From Bradyrhizobium sp. S69 (GTDB lineage: Bacteria > Pseudomonadota > Alphaproteobacteria > Rhizobiales > Xanthobacteraceae): a stretch of DNA of 64,000 nt. The position numbers were made by a program, and so were the translations under genes. The notes beneath the pieces were generated by a model that searched no databases, was not told where the DNA came from, and saw only the letters and a list, made by a program, of their open reading frames with translations. The stretch spans positions 13,617 to 77,616 of the forward strand of contig NZ_LMUK01000058.1 in NCBI RefSeq assembly GCF_009766005.1. The letters are read 5' to 3'. Every line of letters starts with the position of its first letter. Positions within the stretch are counted from its first letter, which is position 1. Positions 57,133 through 64,000 of this stretch are shown in pieces.

Positions 57133-58332
57133 TCAGGCCACCGCGGCTTTCGGCATCGGCACTACGTCGCGGCCTTTCAGCACTTCCATCGCGGCCAGCA
57201 CGCCGCCAGAGCGATGCGGCACCTTGGCGAGATCGAGGCCCATCTCGACGCCGGCCAGTGTTCCCATCAGCATCAAATCGTTGAAGTGGCCGATATGGCC
57301 GATGCGGAACGCCTTGCCCTTGAGATTGCCCAAACCGGTCCCGAGCGACATGTCGAAGTTTTCCAGCACGATTTTCCGGAAACCATCCGCATCATGCCCG
57401 TCCGGCACCATCACCGCGGTCAGCGCCGGCGAATAGCTGTGCGGATCGAGGCAGACGAGCTCGAGGCCCCAAATCTTCGCCGCCGCGCGGGTCGCAGCAC
57501 CGTGACGCAAATGCCGCTTGAACACGTTGTCGAGGCCTTCTTCCTCGAGCATCGCAATCGCTTCCTTCAACGCGAACAGAAGATTGGTGGCCGGCGTATA
57601 GGGGAACGTGCCCTGCTTGTTGATCGCGATCATGTCGTGCCAGTCCCAATAGGACCGCATTCCGGCGTTGGCCTTGGAAGCCGCCAGCGCCTTTTCCGAC
57701 ACCGCGTTGAAGCTCAGCCCCGGCGGCAGCATCATGCCCTTTTGCGAACCGCCGACCGAGATATCGATGCCCCAGGCGTCATGTTCGTATTCGAGCGAGG
57801 CCAGCCCCGAGATGGTGTCGACCATCAACAGCGCCGGGTGGTTGGTGCGGTTGAGCGCCTTGCGCACTTCGAGCGGATGGGTGACGCAGCTGGTCGAGGT
57901 CTCGTTATGCACGACCATCACGGCCTTGATCTTGTGCAGGCGGTCGGCGGCGAGTTTCGCCTCGATCGCTTCGATGTCGGCACCGCGACGCCAGTCGGTC
58001 GGCAGGAACTCGACGTCGAGCTTGAATTTTTCGGCAATGCCGCGCCACAGCACCGCGAACTGGCCGGTCTCGGCCATCAGCACCTTGTCGCCGGGCGACA
58101 GCGTGTTGACGATCGCGGCTTCCCAGGCGCCGGTGCCCGACGCGGGATAGATGATGACCGGCTGCTTGGTGCGGAAAATCCGCTGGATGCCCGCCAGCAC
58201 AGCGTAACCGAGCTCGGCGAATTCGGCACCACGATGATCGAGGGTCGGCATGTCCATGGCCCGCAGCACCCGGTCGGGCACGTTGGTCGGTCCTGGAATC
58301 TGGAGAAAATGCCTTCCAGTGTGCAAGGTCAT
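57133..58332 (-). CDS. Class V aminotransferase, serine-glyoxylate/alanine-glyoxylate type (first copy)
   Basis: 399 residues. PLP enzyme that moves an amino group from serine or alanine to glyoxylate. Signatures: LQIPGPTNVPDRVLRAMDMP, YPASGTGAWEAAIVNTLSPG, VVHNETSTSCVTHPLEVRKA, VDTISGLASLEY and the PLP Lys in SVGGSQKGMMLPPGLSF. A paralogue at 60587-61795 shares most of these positions. The gene runs into the crotonase gene downstream. In alphaproteobacteria such enzymes serve photorespiration-like glyoxylate use, the serine cycle, or transamination of sulfonates; the exact donor is not decided here. Confidence 0.92.
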   Translation of the reverse strand: MTLHTGRHFLQIPGPTNVPDRVLRAMDMPTLDHRGAEFAELGYAVLAGIQRIFRTKQPVIIYPASGTGAWEAAIVNTLSPGDKVLMAETGQFAVLWRGIAEKFKLDVEFLPTDWRRGADIEAIEAKLAADRLHKIKAVMVVHNETSTSCVTHPLEVRKALNRTNHPALLMVDTISGLASLEYEHDAWGIDISVGGSQKGMMLPPGLSFNAVSEKALAASKANAGMRSYWDWHDMIAINKQGTFPYTPATNLLFALKEAIAMLEEEGLDNVFKRHLRHGAATRAAAKIWGLELVCLDPHSYSPALTAVMVPDGHDADGFRKIVLENFDMSLGTGLGNLKGKAFRIGHIGHFNDLMLMGTLAGVEMGLDLAKVPHRSGGVLAAMEVLKGRDVVPMPKAAVA

Positions 58333-58619
58333 CTGGCGTCGTCCTTCCCGGGCAATTTTGGCTTTGTTGAGGTCTCTGGTTTGGTTAAGCCGTTGGTTTA
58401 GTGGGTCTTCGCGAGGAGATAGGGGCGCGCTACCCCGCGCCCGCGAGCCGCTCGCATATCACTATTCGGCGGGCTTGTCCCCTGCCCGAAGGATACCGTC
58501 AATGCATAACAAGGAGGGGTGGGGCCATCAGGGGCTCCCCGCCAGGAGGTCTCCCTCGCCTCCCAGCCGGTTGGCTCAAACGCCCGGCTCAAAACTAGGT
58601 CGGCCGCCGTCCTCAAGAC

Positions 58620-59067
58620 CTAGCGCTTGCGGCCGCCCGCGATGTTGATTTCGGTGTTGAAGCAGACCGGTTCGCGGTAACCGCGCGAAACCCGTCACCA
58701 GGCCCGGATCGGCATCCTTGAGCGCCTGGAATACCGGTTCGGTGGCCCGCCACAGCGGCATGTGGCCCGTCAACGCGCCATCATGACGAGCGGGTATGAA
58801 GACATCGGGCTTGTAGAGCCGGACATGCTCCAGCGCCTGCGCCTCGGTCGGGACGTTAAGGATGTCGGCTGACAGCCCGACCAGCGTCTTGAACTTGTCC
58901 GCGAGCCAGGCCCGTGTGCCATCCTTTGAACCATCGTCAACGACGACGATTTCCTTGGAGACGCCGGGCAAGGATGCCCGGACCACATCGAGAATCTCGG
59001 CGATGCTGCCGATCTCGTTATAGGCGGGCATCAAGATTGAAATGTCTGGCAACGAAGAGGGATTCAC
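58620..59067 (-). pseudogene. Chimeric relic: glycosyltransferase start joined to a metallo-beta-lactamase-fold end
   Basis: The first part (59067 to about 58875; PDISILMPAYNEIGSIAEIL, KEIVVVDDGSKDGTRAWLAD) is the N-terminus of a GT2 glycosyltransferase. The frame then passes without a stop into the C-terminal part of an MBL-fold hydrolase (SADILNVPTEAQALEHVRLY, KPDVFIPARHDGALTGHMPL). A frameshift near 58690 follows, after which the hydrolase ending reads SRGYREPVCFNTEINIAGGR to a stop at 58620. Both halves lack their catalytic cores, so this is rearranged debris rather than a working fusion. Confidence 0.75.
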
Positions 59068-59180
59068 CAAAATACCCGCCGGGGTGACCGTTTGATCGGG
59101 TGGGTAAGATTGCGATCCCCCCGGAGTCAAGGCGAGCTCGATTAACGTGTCCCGGCACCTGGCCGGTGCCGGCTGGACGC

Positions 59181-60467
59181 CTATCGCGCGGTGACTGGCC
59201 GGCCGCCCGAGGCAACGCCATCGCCCTCCTCGAACGGCTTTTGCGGGTGCATCAGGAATGCGGAGAAGCCTCCGAGCAACAGGAACCCGATCGACATCAG
59301 GAACGGCAAATACCAGTTGCCGGTGACGTCGATCACGTAGCCTGCGACCAACGGCGAGACGATCGCGGCCAGCGCCGAACCGCTGTTCATCAGGCCCGCG
59401 GCGGTCCCGGAATATTTCGGCGCGATGTCCATCGGTATCGACCAGATCGGCCCGATCACCAGCTCCGCGAAGAAAAACCCGCTGGACAGGCACAGAGCGA
59501 CGATCGTCATGTCGTGCACGAACAGGATCGGAAGCAGCGACAGCAGGGCGCCGGCGAAGCCCAGAATGATGATACTGAGCCGCGCCAGGCGGATGTTGCC
59601 GGTCCGCTTCAGGATCCGATCCGACAGAACTCCGCCCAGGCTGTCGCCGATGACGCCGGCAAAGAACACGCCCGAGGCGAACAGCGCCGAATTCTTGATA
59701 TCCAGGCTGTAGTTGTTCTTGAAGAACAGCGGCAGCCAATTCAGGTACAGCCACAGGCTCCAGCCGTAGCAAAAATAAGTCAGCGTGACCGGCCACATCC
59801 GGCGCAGCAGCGGCCCCCACGGCACCTGGGGCCGCGCATTGAGGGGGCGCGGCGGCAGCGACGCCAGCTCAGCCTCGGTGATATCCGGGTGGTCCTTGGG
59901 CTCGTTGCGAAAATACAGCGCCCAGACCGTGCCCCATACCAGACTGACAAGGCCCAGCACCACGAACGATCCGCGCCAGGTCAGCCAGGCCATCAGGGCC
60001 GCGATCAAGGGCGGCGTGATCGCGTTGCCGAGCCGCGCAAAGGCGTGGGTCAGGCCCTGCGCGAAACCGCGCTTCACCGCGGGCGTCCAGTATTGCATGG
60101 CGCGGGTCGCGGTCGGAAAGGTGGCGCCCTCGCCAAAGCCCAGCGCGACGCGGGCGATGAACAGCGTCGACAGGCTGTTCACGAAGCCGGTCATGATGGT
60201 CGAGGCGGCCCATATCATGCCGCACCAGAACAAGGTCTTGCGCGGCCCGAAGCGATCGCCGACCCAGCCGCCGATCACCTGAAACAGCAAATAAGGATAG
60301 GCGAAGGCGGAGAAGGCGAAGCCGAGCTGCGTGTTGCTCAGCTTCAACTCCTTCTGGATCTCGCCGGCCGCCGTCGAGATGTTCACCCGGTCAATATAGG
60401 TGATGAAATACATGATGCAGAGCATCGCCAGCACGACGTGGGTGGCCTTGAACCGAAGCCGCATCAT
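59181..60467 (-). CDS. MFS transporter of the anion:cation symporter (ACS) type
   Basis: 428 residues. ACS features: MYFITYIDRVNISTAAGEIQ in helix 1, QVIGGWVGDRFGPRKTLFWC, RVALGFGEGATFPTATRAMQ and YWTPAVKRGFAQGLTHAFAR. Such carriers import hexuronates, galactonate, tartrate-like or other organic anions. It is co-oriented with the paralogous aminotransferase at 60587 (119-base gap), and two TTGT(T/C)TGCAA repeats lie just upstream of its start, so it may be regulated separately from that gene. Confidence 0.9.
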   Translation of the reverse strand: MMRLRFKATHVVLAMLCIMYFITYIDRVNISTAAGEIQKELKLSNTQLGFAFSAFAYPYLLFQVIGGWVGDRFGPRKTLFWCGMIWAASTIMTGFVNSLSTLFIARVALGFGEGATFPTATRAMQYWTPAVKRGFAQGLTHAFARLGNAITPPLIAALMAWLTWRGSFVVLGLVSLVWGTVWALYFRNEPKDHPDITEAELASLPPRPLNARPQVPWGPLLRRMWPVTLTYFCYGWSLWLYLNWLPLFFKNNYSLDIKNSALFASGVFFAGVIGDSLGGVLSDRILKRTGNIRLARLSIIILGFAGALLSLLPILFVHDMTIVALCLSSGFFFAELVIGPIWSIPMDIAPKYSGTAAGLMNSGSALAAIVSPLVAGYVIDVTGNWYLPFLMSIGFLLLGGFSAFLMHPQKPFEEGDGVASGGRPVTAR

Positions 60468-60492
60468 CTACTCCCGGACCCGTTTTTATTTA

Positions 60493-60518
60493 TTGTTTGC
60501 AAGTTTTATTGTCTGCAA
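60493..60518. promoter_or_regulatory. Direct repeats TTGTTTGCAA/TTGTCTGCAA upstream of the MFS gene
   Basis: Two near-identical 10-base boxes start at 60493 and 60509, 16 bases apart, 26-51 bases before the MFS start at 60467 (minus strand). They sit where an operator or activator site would be expected. Confidence 0.45.
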
Positions 60519-60586
60519 ATCTCGTTTGTCTGAGCAACGGCGTCGGCGCCGTGGCGCCGGCCGTCCGAACAGTCCCTGACGGTGCC

Positions 60587-61795
60587 TTACGACTTGACCA
60601 CCTGCAGATGCGACGGCGTGTTCGATCCGCTTGGTTCTTCCAGCGACTTCATCGCGGCATCGACGCCGCCGGCGCGATGCGGCACGCCGGCCGCCGCAAG
60701 CCCCATCTCGACGCCGGACAATGCCCCCATCAAGGTCAGCGCGTTGCACTCCCCGAGATGACCGATGCGGAATACCTTGCCGGCCAACTTGCTCAGGCCC
60801 GAGCCGAGCGACATGTTGTAATTGTCGAGCACGACTTTGCGGAACTGGTCGGCATCGTGCCCCGGCGGCATCAGCACCGCCGTCAGCACCGGCGAATATT
60901 CCGCCGGCTCCTGACACAGCACCTCGAGGCCCCAATGGCTGACAGCGGCGCGGGTCGCGGCCGCAAGGCGCTTGTGGCGGGTGAACACCGCTTCCAGCCC
61001 CTCCTCCAGCAGCATCGCCATGGCCTCGCGCAGCCCGTACAGCAAATTGGTGGCGGGCGTGTAGGGGAAGAAGCCGTTGGCGTTGGGCTTTATCATTTCT
61101 TCCCAGTCCCAATACGAGCGCGGCATCTTGTTGGTCTTGGCGGCGGTGCGGGCCTTCTCGGAGATCGCGTTGAAGCCGAGCCCCGGCGGCAGCATGAAGC
61201 CTTTTTGCGAGCAGGAGACGGTGACGTCGACCTTCCACTCGTCGTGCCGGTAATCGACCGAGCCGAGCGAGGAGATCGTATCCACCAGCAGCAGTGCCGG
61301 ATGGCCGACCTTGTCGATCGCGGCGCGGATCGCGCCGATCCGGCTGGCCACGCCCGTGGACGTCTCGTTGTGCACCACCATCACGGCCTTGATGGCGTGG
61401 GCCTTGTCCTGCGCAAGCTTCTCCTCGATCGCGGCGGGGTCGGCGCCATGGCGCCAGTCGCCCGGCATGAAATCGACCTCAATGCCCCAGCGCACCGCCA
61501 TCTGCCGCCACAGCGTGGCGAAATGGCCGGTCTCGACCATCAGCACCTTGTCGCCCGGCGACAGCGTATTGACGATCGCGGCCTCCCAGGCGCCGGTGCC
61601 CGAGGACGGGAAAATGATCACCGGGCCCTTGGTCTGGAAGATCTTCTGGCAGCCCTCGAACACGGCCTTGCCGAGCGCGGCAAATTCGGCGCTGCGATGG
61701 TCGATCACCGGCATGTCCATGGCGCGCAGCACGCGATCCGGCACCGGGCTGGGGCCGGGAATCTGCAAAAAATGGCGTCCCTGATGCTGCGTCAT
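60587..61795 (-). CDS. Class V aminotransferase, serine-glyoxylate/alanine-glyoxylate type (second copy)
   Basis: 402 residues, a clear paralogue of the enzyme at 57133 (LQIPGPSPVPDRVLRAMDMP, FPSSGTGAWEAAIVNTLSPG, VVHNETSTGVASRIGAIRA, VDTISSLGSVDYRHDEWK, PLP Lys in SCSQKGFMLPPGLGF). It starts at ATG 61795, divergent from the GntR regulator across 175 bases that contain a variant of the candidate GntR site. Downstream is an ACS transporter. Together with the FAD oxidase at 62803 this suggests a pathway making and using glyoxylate or a related 2-oxo acid. Confidence 0.92.
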   Translation of the reverse strand: MTQHQGRHFLQIPGPSPVPDRVLRAMDMPVIDHRSAEFAALGKAVFEGCQKIFQTKGPVIIFPSSGTGAWEAAIVNTLSPGDKVLMVETGHFATLWRQMAVRWGIEVDFMPGDWRHGADPAAIEEKLAQDKAHAIKAVMVVHNETSTGVASRIGAIRAAIDKVGHPALLLVDTISSLGSVDYRHDEWKVDVTVSCSQKGFMLPPGLGFNAISEKARTAAKTNKMPRSYWDWEEMIKPNANGFFPYTPATNLLYGLREAMAMLLEEGLEAVFTRHKRLAAATRAAVSHWGLEVLCQEPAEYSPVLTAVLMPPGHDADQFRKVVLDNYNMSLGSGLSKLAGKVFRIGHLGECNALTLMGALSGVEMGLAAAGVPHRAGGVDAAMKSLEEPSGSNTPSHLQVVKS

Positions 61796-61882
61796 GGCTT
61801 GCTAACCTTCTATTCCCTGGATTGCCTTGAATTCGTGAGGGATTTCCCTGGCGTTCCCTGCCGGATAATCCCAGACCACGCA

Positions 61883-61898
61883 TTTTTGCATTCAATTT
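61883..61898. promoter_or_regulatory. Variant GntR-type site between aminotransferase and regulator
   Basis: TTTTTGCATTCAATTT shares the core TTTTGCATTCAA with the perfect dyad at 62732. It lies in the divergent promoter region between the aminotransferase (61795) and the GntR gene (61971), where autoregulation is expected. Confidence 0.5.
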
Positions 61899-61970
61899 CT
61901 TTGGTATCAAGTCAAAACTTGCGTACATTTTTTGATCGACGATCCCGCCTTCAACGTTTATGTTCCGCCC

Positions 61971-62705
61971 ATGAAGCCGATGATTCCCAGCGAAACCGCC
62001 GCGACAGCCGTTGCCGAGCCGGCTTCCGGCCGCGAGGACGTCTCGCTGCACGACGAGATCCTGACCCGGCTGCGCGACCACATCGTCGAGGGCAACATTC
62101 CTGACGGCGGAAGGGTCCCCGAGCGCCAGTTATGCGAGATGCTGGGCATCTCGCGCACGCCGTTGCGCGAAGCCCTGAAGGTTTTGGCATCGGAAGGATT
62201 GGTCGAATTACTGCCGAACCGCGGCGCCCGGGTGCGTCAGTTGAGCGCGCAGGACCTCGGCGAGTTATTCGACATCATGGGCGGGCTCGAAGGGCTCGCC
62301 GGGCGCCTCGCCTGCGAAAACATCACTGATACTGAAATCGCCGAGATCGAGCGGCTGCATTACGAGATGTACGGCTTTTATCTGCACCGCGACATGCACG
62401 GCTATTTTCGCGTCAACCAGTTGATCCACCAGAAGATCGTCGAAGCCTCGCGCAACGCCGCGTTGCAGAGCACTTACGCCAATTTGGCCGGACGACTGCG
62501 GCGGGTGCGTTACTCCGCGAATTTTGCCCGCAAGCGCGAGCGATGGGGCGAAGCGATGCGCGAGCATGAGACCATCCTGGATGCGCTGCGCCGCCGCGCC
62601 GGCAGCGAACTCAGCGACATCCTGTTCGTTCACCTGCGCAACAAGCGGACCGCCGCCGTCGAGCATCTGAAGGTTGTCGAGCCGGCCGCATCCGAGCCGG
62701 CTTGA
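61971..62705 (+). CDS. GntR family regulator, FCD subfamily
   Basis: 244 residues from ATG 61971 (a TTG at 61932 is also open). N-terminal winged helix: LHDEILTRLRDHIVEGNIPD, RQLCEMLGISRTPLREALKV, LLPNRGARVRQLS. The C-terminal FCD ligand domain has GLEGLAGRLACENITDTEIA, metal-site residues in YFRVNQLIHQKIVEASRN and a final His in REHETILDALRRRAG. FCD regulators often respond to organic acids such as glycolate or lactate. It is flanked by two copies of a TTTTGCATTCAA site and probably controls the aminotransferase and the FAD oxidase. Confidence 0.92.
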   Translation: MKPMIPSETAATAVAEPASGREDVSLHDEILTRLRDHIVEGNIPDGGRVPERQLCEMLGISRTPLREALKVLASEGLVELLPNRGARVRQLSAQDLGELFDIMGGLEGLAGRLACENITDTEIAEIERLHYEMYGFYLHRDMHGYFRVNQLIHQKIVEASRNAALQSTYANLAGRLRRVRYSANFARKRERWGEAMREHETILDALRRRAGSELSDILFVHLRNKRTAAVEHLKVVEPAASEPA

Positions 62706-62731
62706 GGAATCCAGCCCTAGGTCAGGCTAGA

Positions 62732-62747
62732 ATTTTGCATTCAAAAT
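62732..62747. promoter_or_regulatory. Perfect dyad ATTTTG-CATT-CAAAAT, candidate GntR operator
   Basis: A six-base perfect inverted repeat with a four-base spacer, 56 bases before the FAD oxidase start. The same core recurs upstream of the regulator at 61883. Position and symmetry fit a dimeric GntR-type repressor. Confidence 0.6.
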
Positions 62748-62802
62748 ATGTAACGATCCAAAATAGGACGCATTTCTCACGCGTTCGAAGGTTGAGCCAG
62801 CG

Positions 62803-64000
62803 ATGCAAGACGGTAGCGGCCAACGGCAGGCCTCCAGCGACGGCCTGACGACCCTGAAAGACCGGCTCGCCCGCGAAATCACCGGCGAGGTCTACTTCGA
62901 TTCCTTCAACCGCGGCCGCTATGCCACCGACGCCTCGTTCTACCAGATCATGCCGGCGGGCGTGGTGGTGCCCAGGACCGTCGAGGAGGCGTTGCGGGCG
63001 CTGGCGATCTGCCGCGACCAGGGCCGCATCGTCACCCCGCGCGGCGGCGGCACCTCGCAATGCGGCCAGACCGTCAACGACGGCATCGTCATCGATTTCT
63101 CCAAGCATCTGAACCGCATCATCTCGCTGGACGTCGACAACCGGACCTGCGTGGTCGAACCCGGGATCGTGCTCGACGATCTCAACCGGCAGCTCAAACC
63201 GCACGGCCTGTGGTTTCCGGTCGACGTCTCCACCGCGTCGCGCGCCACTATCGGCGGCATGGCCGGCAATAATTCCTGCGGCGGACGCTCGCTGCGCTAC
63301 GGCACCATGCGCGACAACACGATCGCGATGGACGCCGCCTTGGCGGACGGCACGCGGCTGCATTTCGGCGAGGTGCCGCGCAATCTGGCAAACCTGAACC
63401 TGAACGACACGGGACGTAACCTGTTTCGCGATATGCTCGCGCTCGGCGAGCGCGAGGCGGTGGAAATCGCCGAGCGGTTTCCGAAAGTGCAGCGCCGCGT
63501 CGGCGGCTATAATCTCGACGCACTGGTGCCGCGTAACGCCGCCAACAACATGGCGCATCTGCTGGTGGGCTCGGAAGGTACGCTGGCCTTCACCACGCGG
63601 GTTGAATTGAAGCTGTGGCCGCTGATCCGCAACAAGGTGCAGGGTGTCTGCCATTTCGGCAGCTTCTATGAGGCGATGGATGCTGCCCAGCACCTCGTCA
63701 AACTTCGCCCGATCGCGGTGGAGCTGGTCGATCGCACCATGATCGCGCTCGGTCGCGATATCGCGATGTTCCGGCCGGTGATCGATGCCACCGTGCGGGC
63801 CGATCCCGACGCGCTATTGATCGTCGAATTTGCCGAAGAGGATCTGACCGACAATCTGCGGAAGCTGAAATTGCTTTCCGAACTGATGGCGGATCTCGGC
63901 TTCGGCTGGAATAACCCGCAGCGCAAATGGGGCGGCGTGGTCGATGTGGTCGAGCCCGCGACCCAGACCGCGATATCGGATTTCCGCACCTCCGGCCTCA
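62803..64000 (+). CDS. FAD-linked oxidase (glycolate/D-lactate dehydrogenase type), cut by the window end
   Basis: At least 399 residues; no stop before 64000. The N-terminal FAD-binding (PCMH-type) domain is clear: MPAGVVVPRTVEEALRALAI, VTPRGGGTSQCGQTVNDGIV, VEPGIVLDDLNRQLKPHGLW and TIGGMAGNNSCGGRSLRYGT. The second part (HLLVGSEGTLAFTTRVELKL) is the substrate-cap region of glycolate oxidase GlcD or D-lactate dehydrogenase-like enzymes. Family members of this type may continue into a C-terminal iron-sulfur (GlcF-like) domain outside the window. Beside the glyoxylate aminotransferase and the GntR regulator, oxidation of glycolate or another 2-hydroxy acid is the likely reaction. Confidence 0.88.
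   Translation, partial: MQDGSGQRQASSDGLTTLKDRLAREITGEVYFDSFNRGRYATDASFYQIMPAGVVVPRTVEEALRALAICRDQGRIVTPRGGGTSQCGQTVNDGIVIDFSKHLNRIISLDVDNRTCVVEPGIVLDDLNRQLKPHGLWFPVDVSTASRATIGGMAGNNSCGGRSLRYGTMRDNTIAMDAALADGTRLHFGEVPRNLANLNLNDTGRNLFRDMLALGEREAVEIAERFPKVQRRVGGYNLDALVPRNAANNMAHLLVGSEGTLAFTTRVELKLWPLIRNKVQGVCHFGSFYEAMDAAQHLVKLRPIAVELVDRTMIALGRDIAMFRPVIDATVRADPDALLIVEFAEEDLTDNLRKLKLLSELMADLGFGWNNPQRKWGGVVDVVEPATQTAISDFRTSGL

Noticed and set aside
57214..62104. Several long plus-strand frames opposite the aminotransferase and ACS transporter genes
   Set aside because: Antisense readings rich in Arg/His/Gln; the minus-strand genes have full family signatures.
62722..63693. Minus-strand frame opposite the FAD oxidase
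   Set aside because: Shadow of a clear FAD-binding domain on the plus strand, which stays open to the window end.

Overview
The window is GC-rich alphaproteobacterial DNA. Its gene families (tripartite tricarboxylate transporters, serine-glyoxylate-type aminotransferases, class III CoA transferase, small Rhizobiales proteins, many IS3/IS21/IS30/IS66 relics) suggest Hyphomicrobiales, most likely the Bradyrhizobium/Rhodopseudomonas group. This placement is inferred from protein families; no rRNA or tRNA gene was seen.

Region by region. 1-5.9 kb: a class III CoA transferase, then IS relics, a stray copy of part of tctA, and a few phage/plasmid-like small genes. 6.2-12.4 kb: an envelope island with an outer-membrane beta-barrel protein, a small exported protein, an exported caspase-like protease ending in an S74-type intramolecular chaperone domain, and directly after it a second caspase-fold protein that has lost both catalytic residues and carries Sel1 repeats. 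13.0-15.7 kb: an IS3-family element with clear terminal repeats abutting a broken autotransporter, plus an IS66 scrap. 15.7-35.0 kb: a cryptic, partly decayed plasmid- or phage-like element. It has three metallophosphoesterases, an AAA+ ATPase operon, a ribbon-helix-helix protein beside an AT-rich iteron region, an operon ending in a putative replication initiator, many small helix-turn-helix proteins and a broken vsr. A 3 kb block of chromosomal gene fragments (dnaE2, tkt, CoA transferase, Crp-type regulator) sits inside it. No integrase, capsid, terminase or conjugation gene was recognised.

35.1-64 kb is largely ordinary chromosome: tctBA; mtnP-mtnA with a divergent class II aldolase (the set expected for the methylthioribose/5-deoxyribose DHAP shunt); exported uraD and HIU hydrolase (periplasmic urate breakdown steps); an unusual three-gene operon encoding a methyltransferase-adenylation protein, a multi-spanning membrane protein and a carrier protein; transporters, a TctC-type receptor, a HiPIP, a diguanylate cyclase; an AraC/cupin/MFS module; and a glyoxylate-type module with two paralogous class V aminotransferases, a GntR regulator with a candidate operator, and an FAD-linked oxidase running off the right edge.

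Most distinctive are the caspase/pseudocaspase pair with its outer-membrane neighbours, the methyltransferase-adenylation/membrane/carrier operon, and the cryptic replicon with iterons, nested operators and a 24-bp perfect palindrome. Frameshifts are frequent in the mobile region, several at short homopolymers, so a sequencing-error explanation should be kept open for some broken genes.
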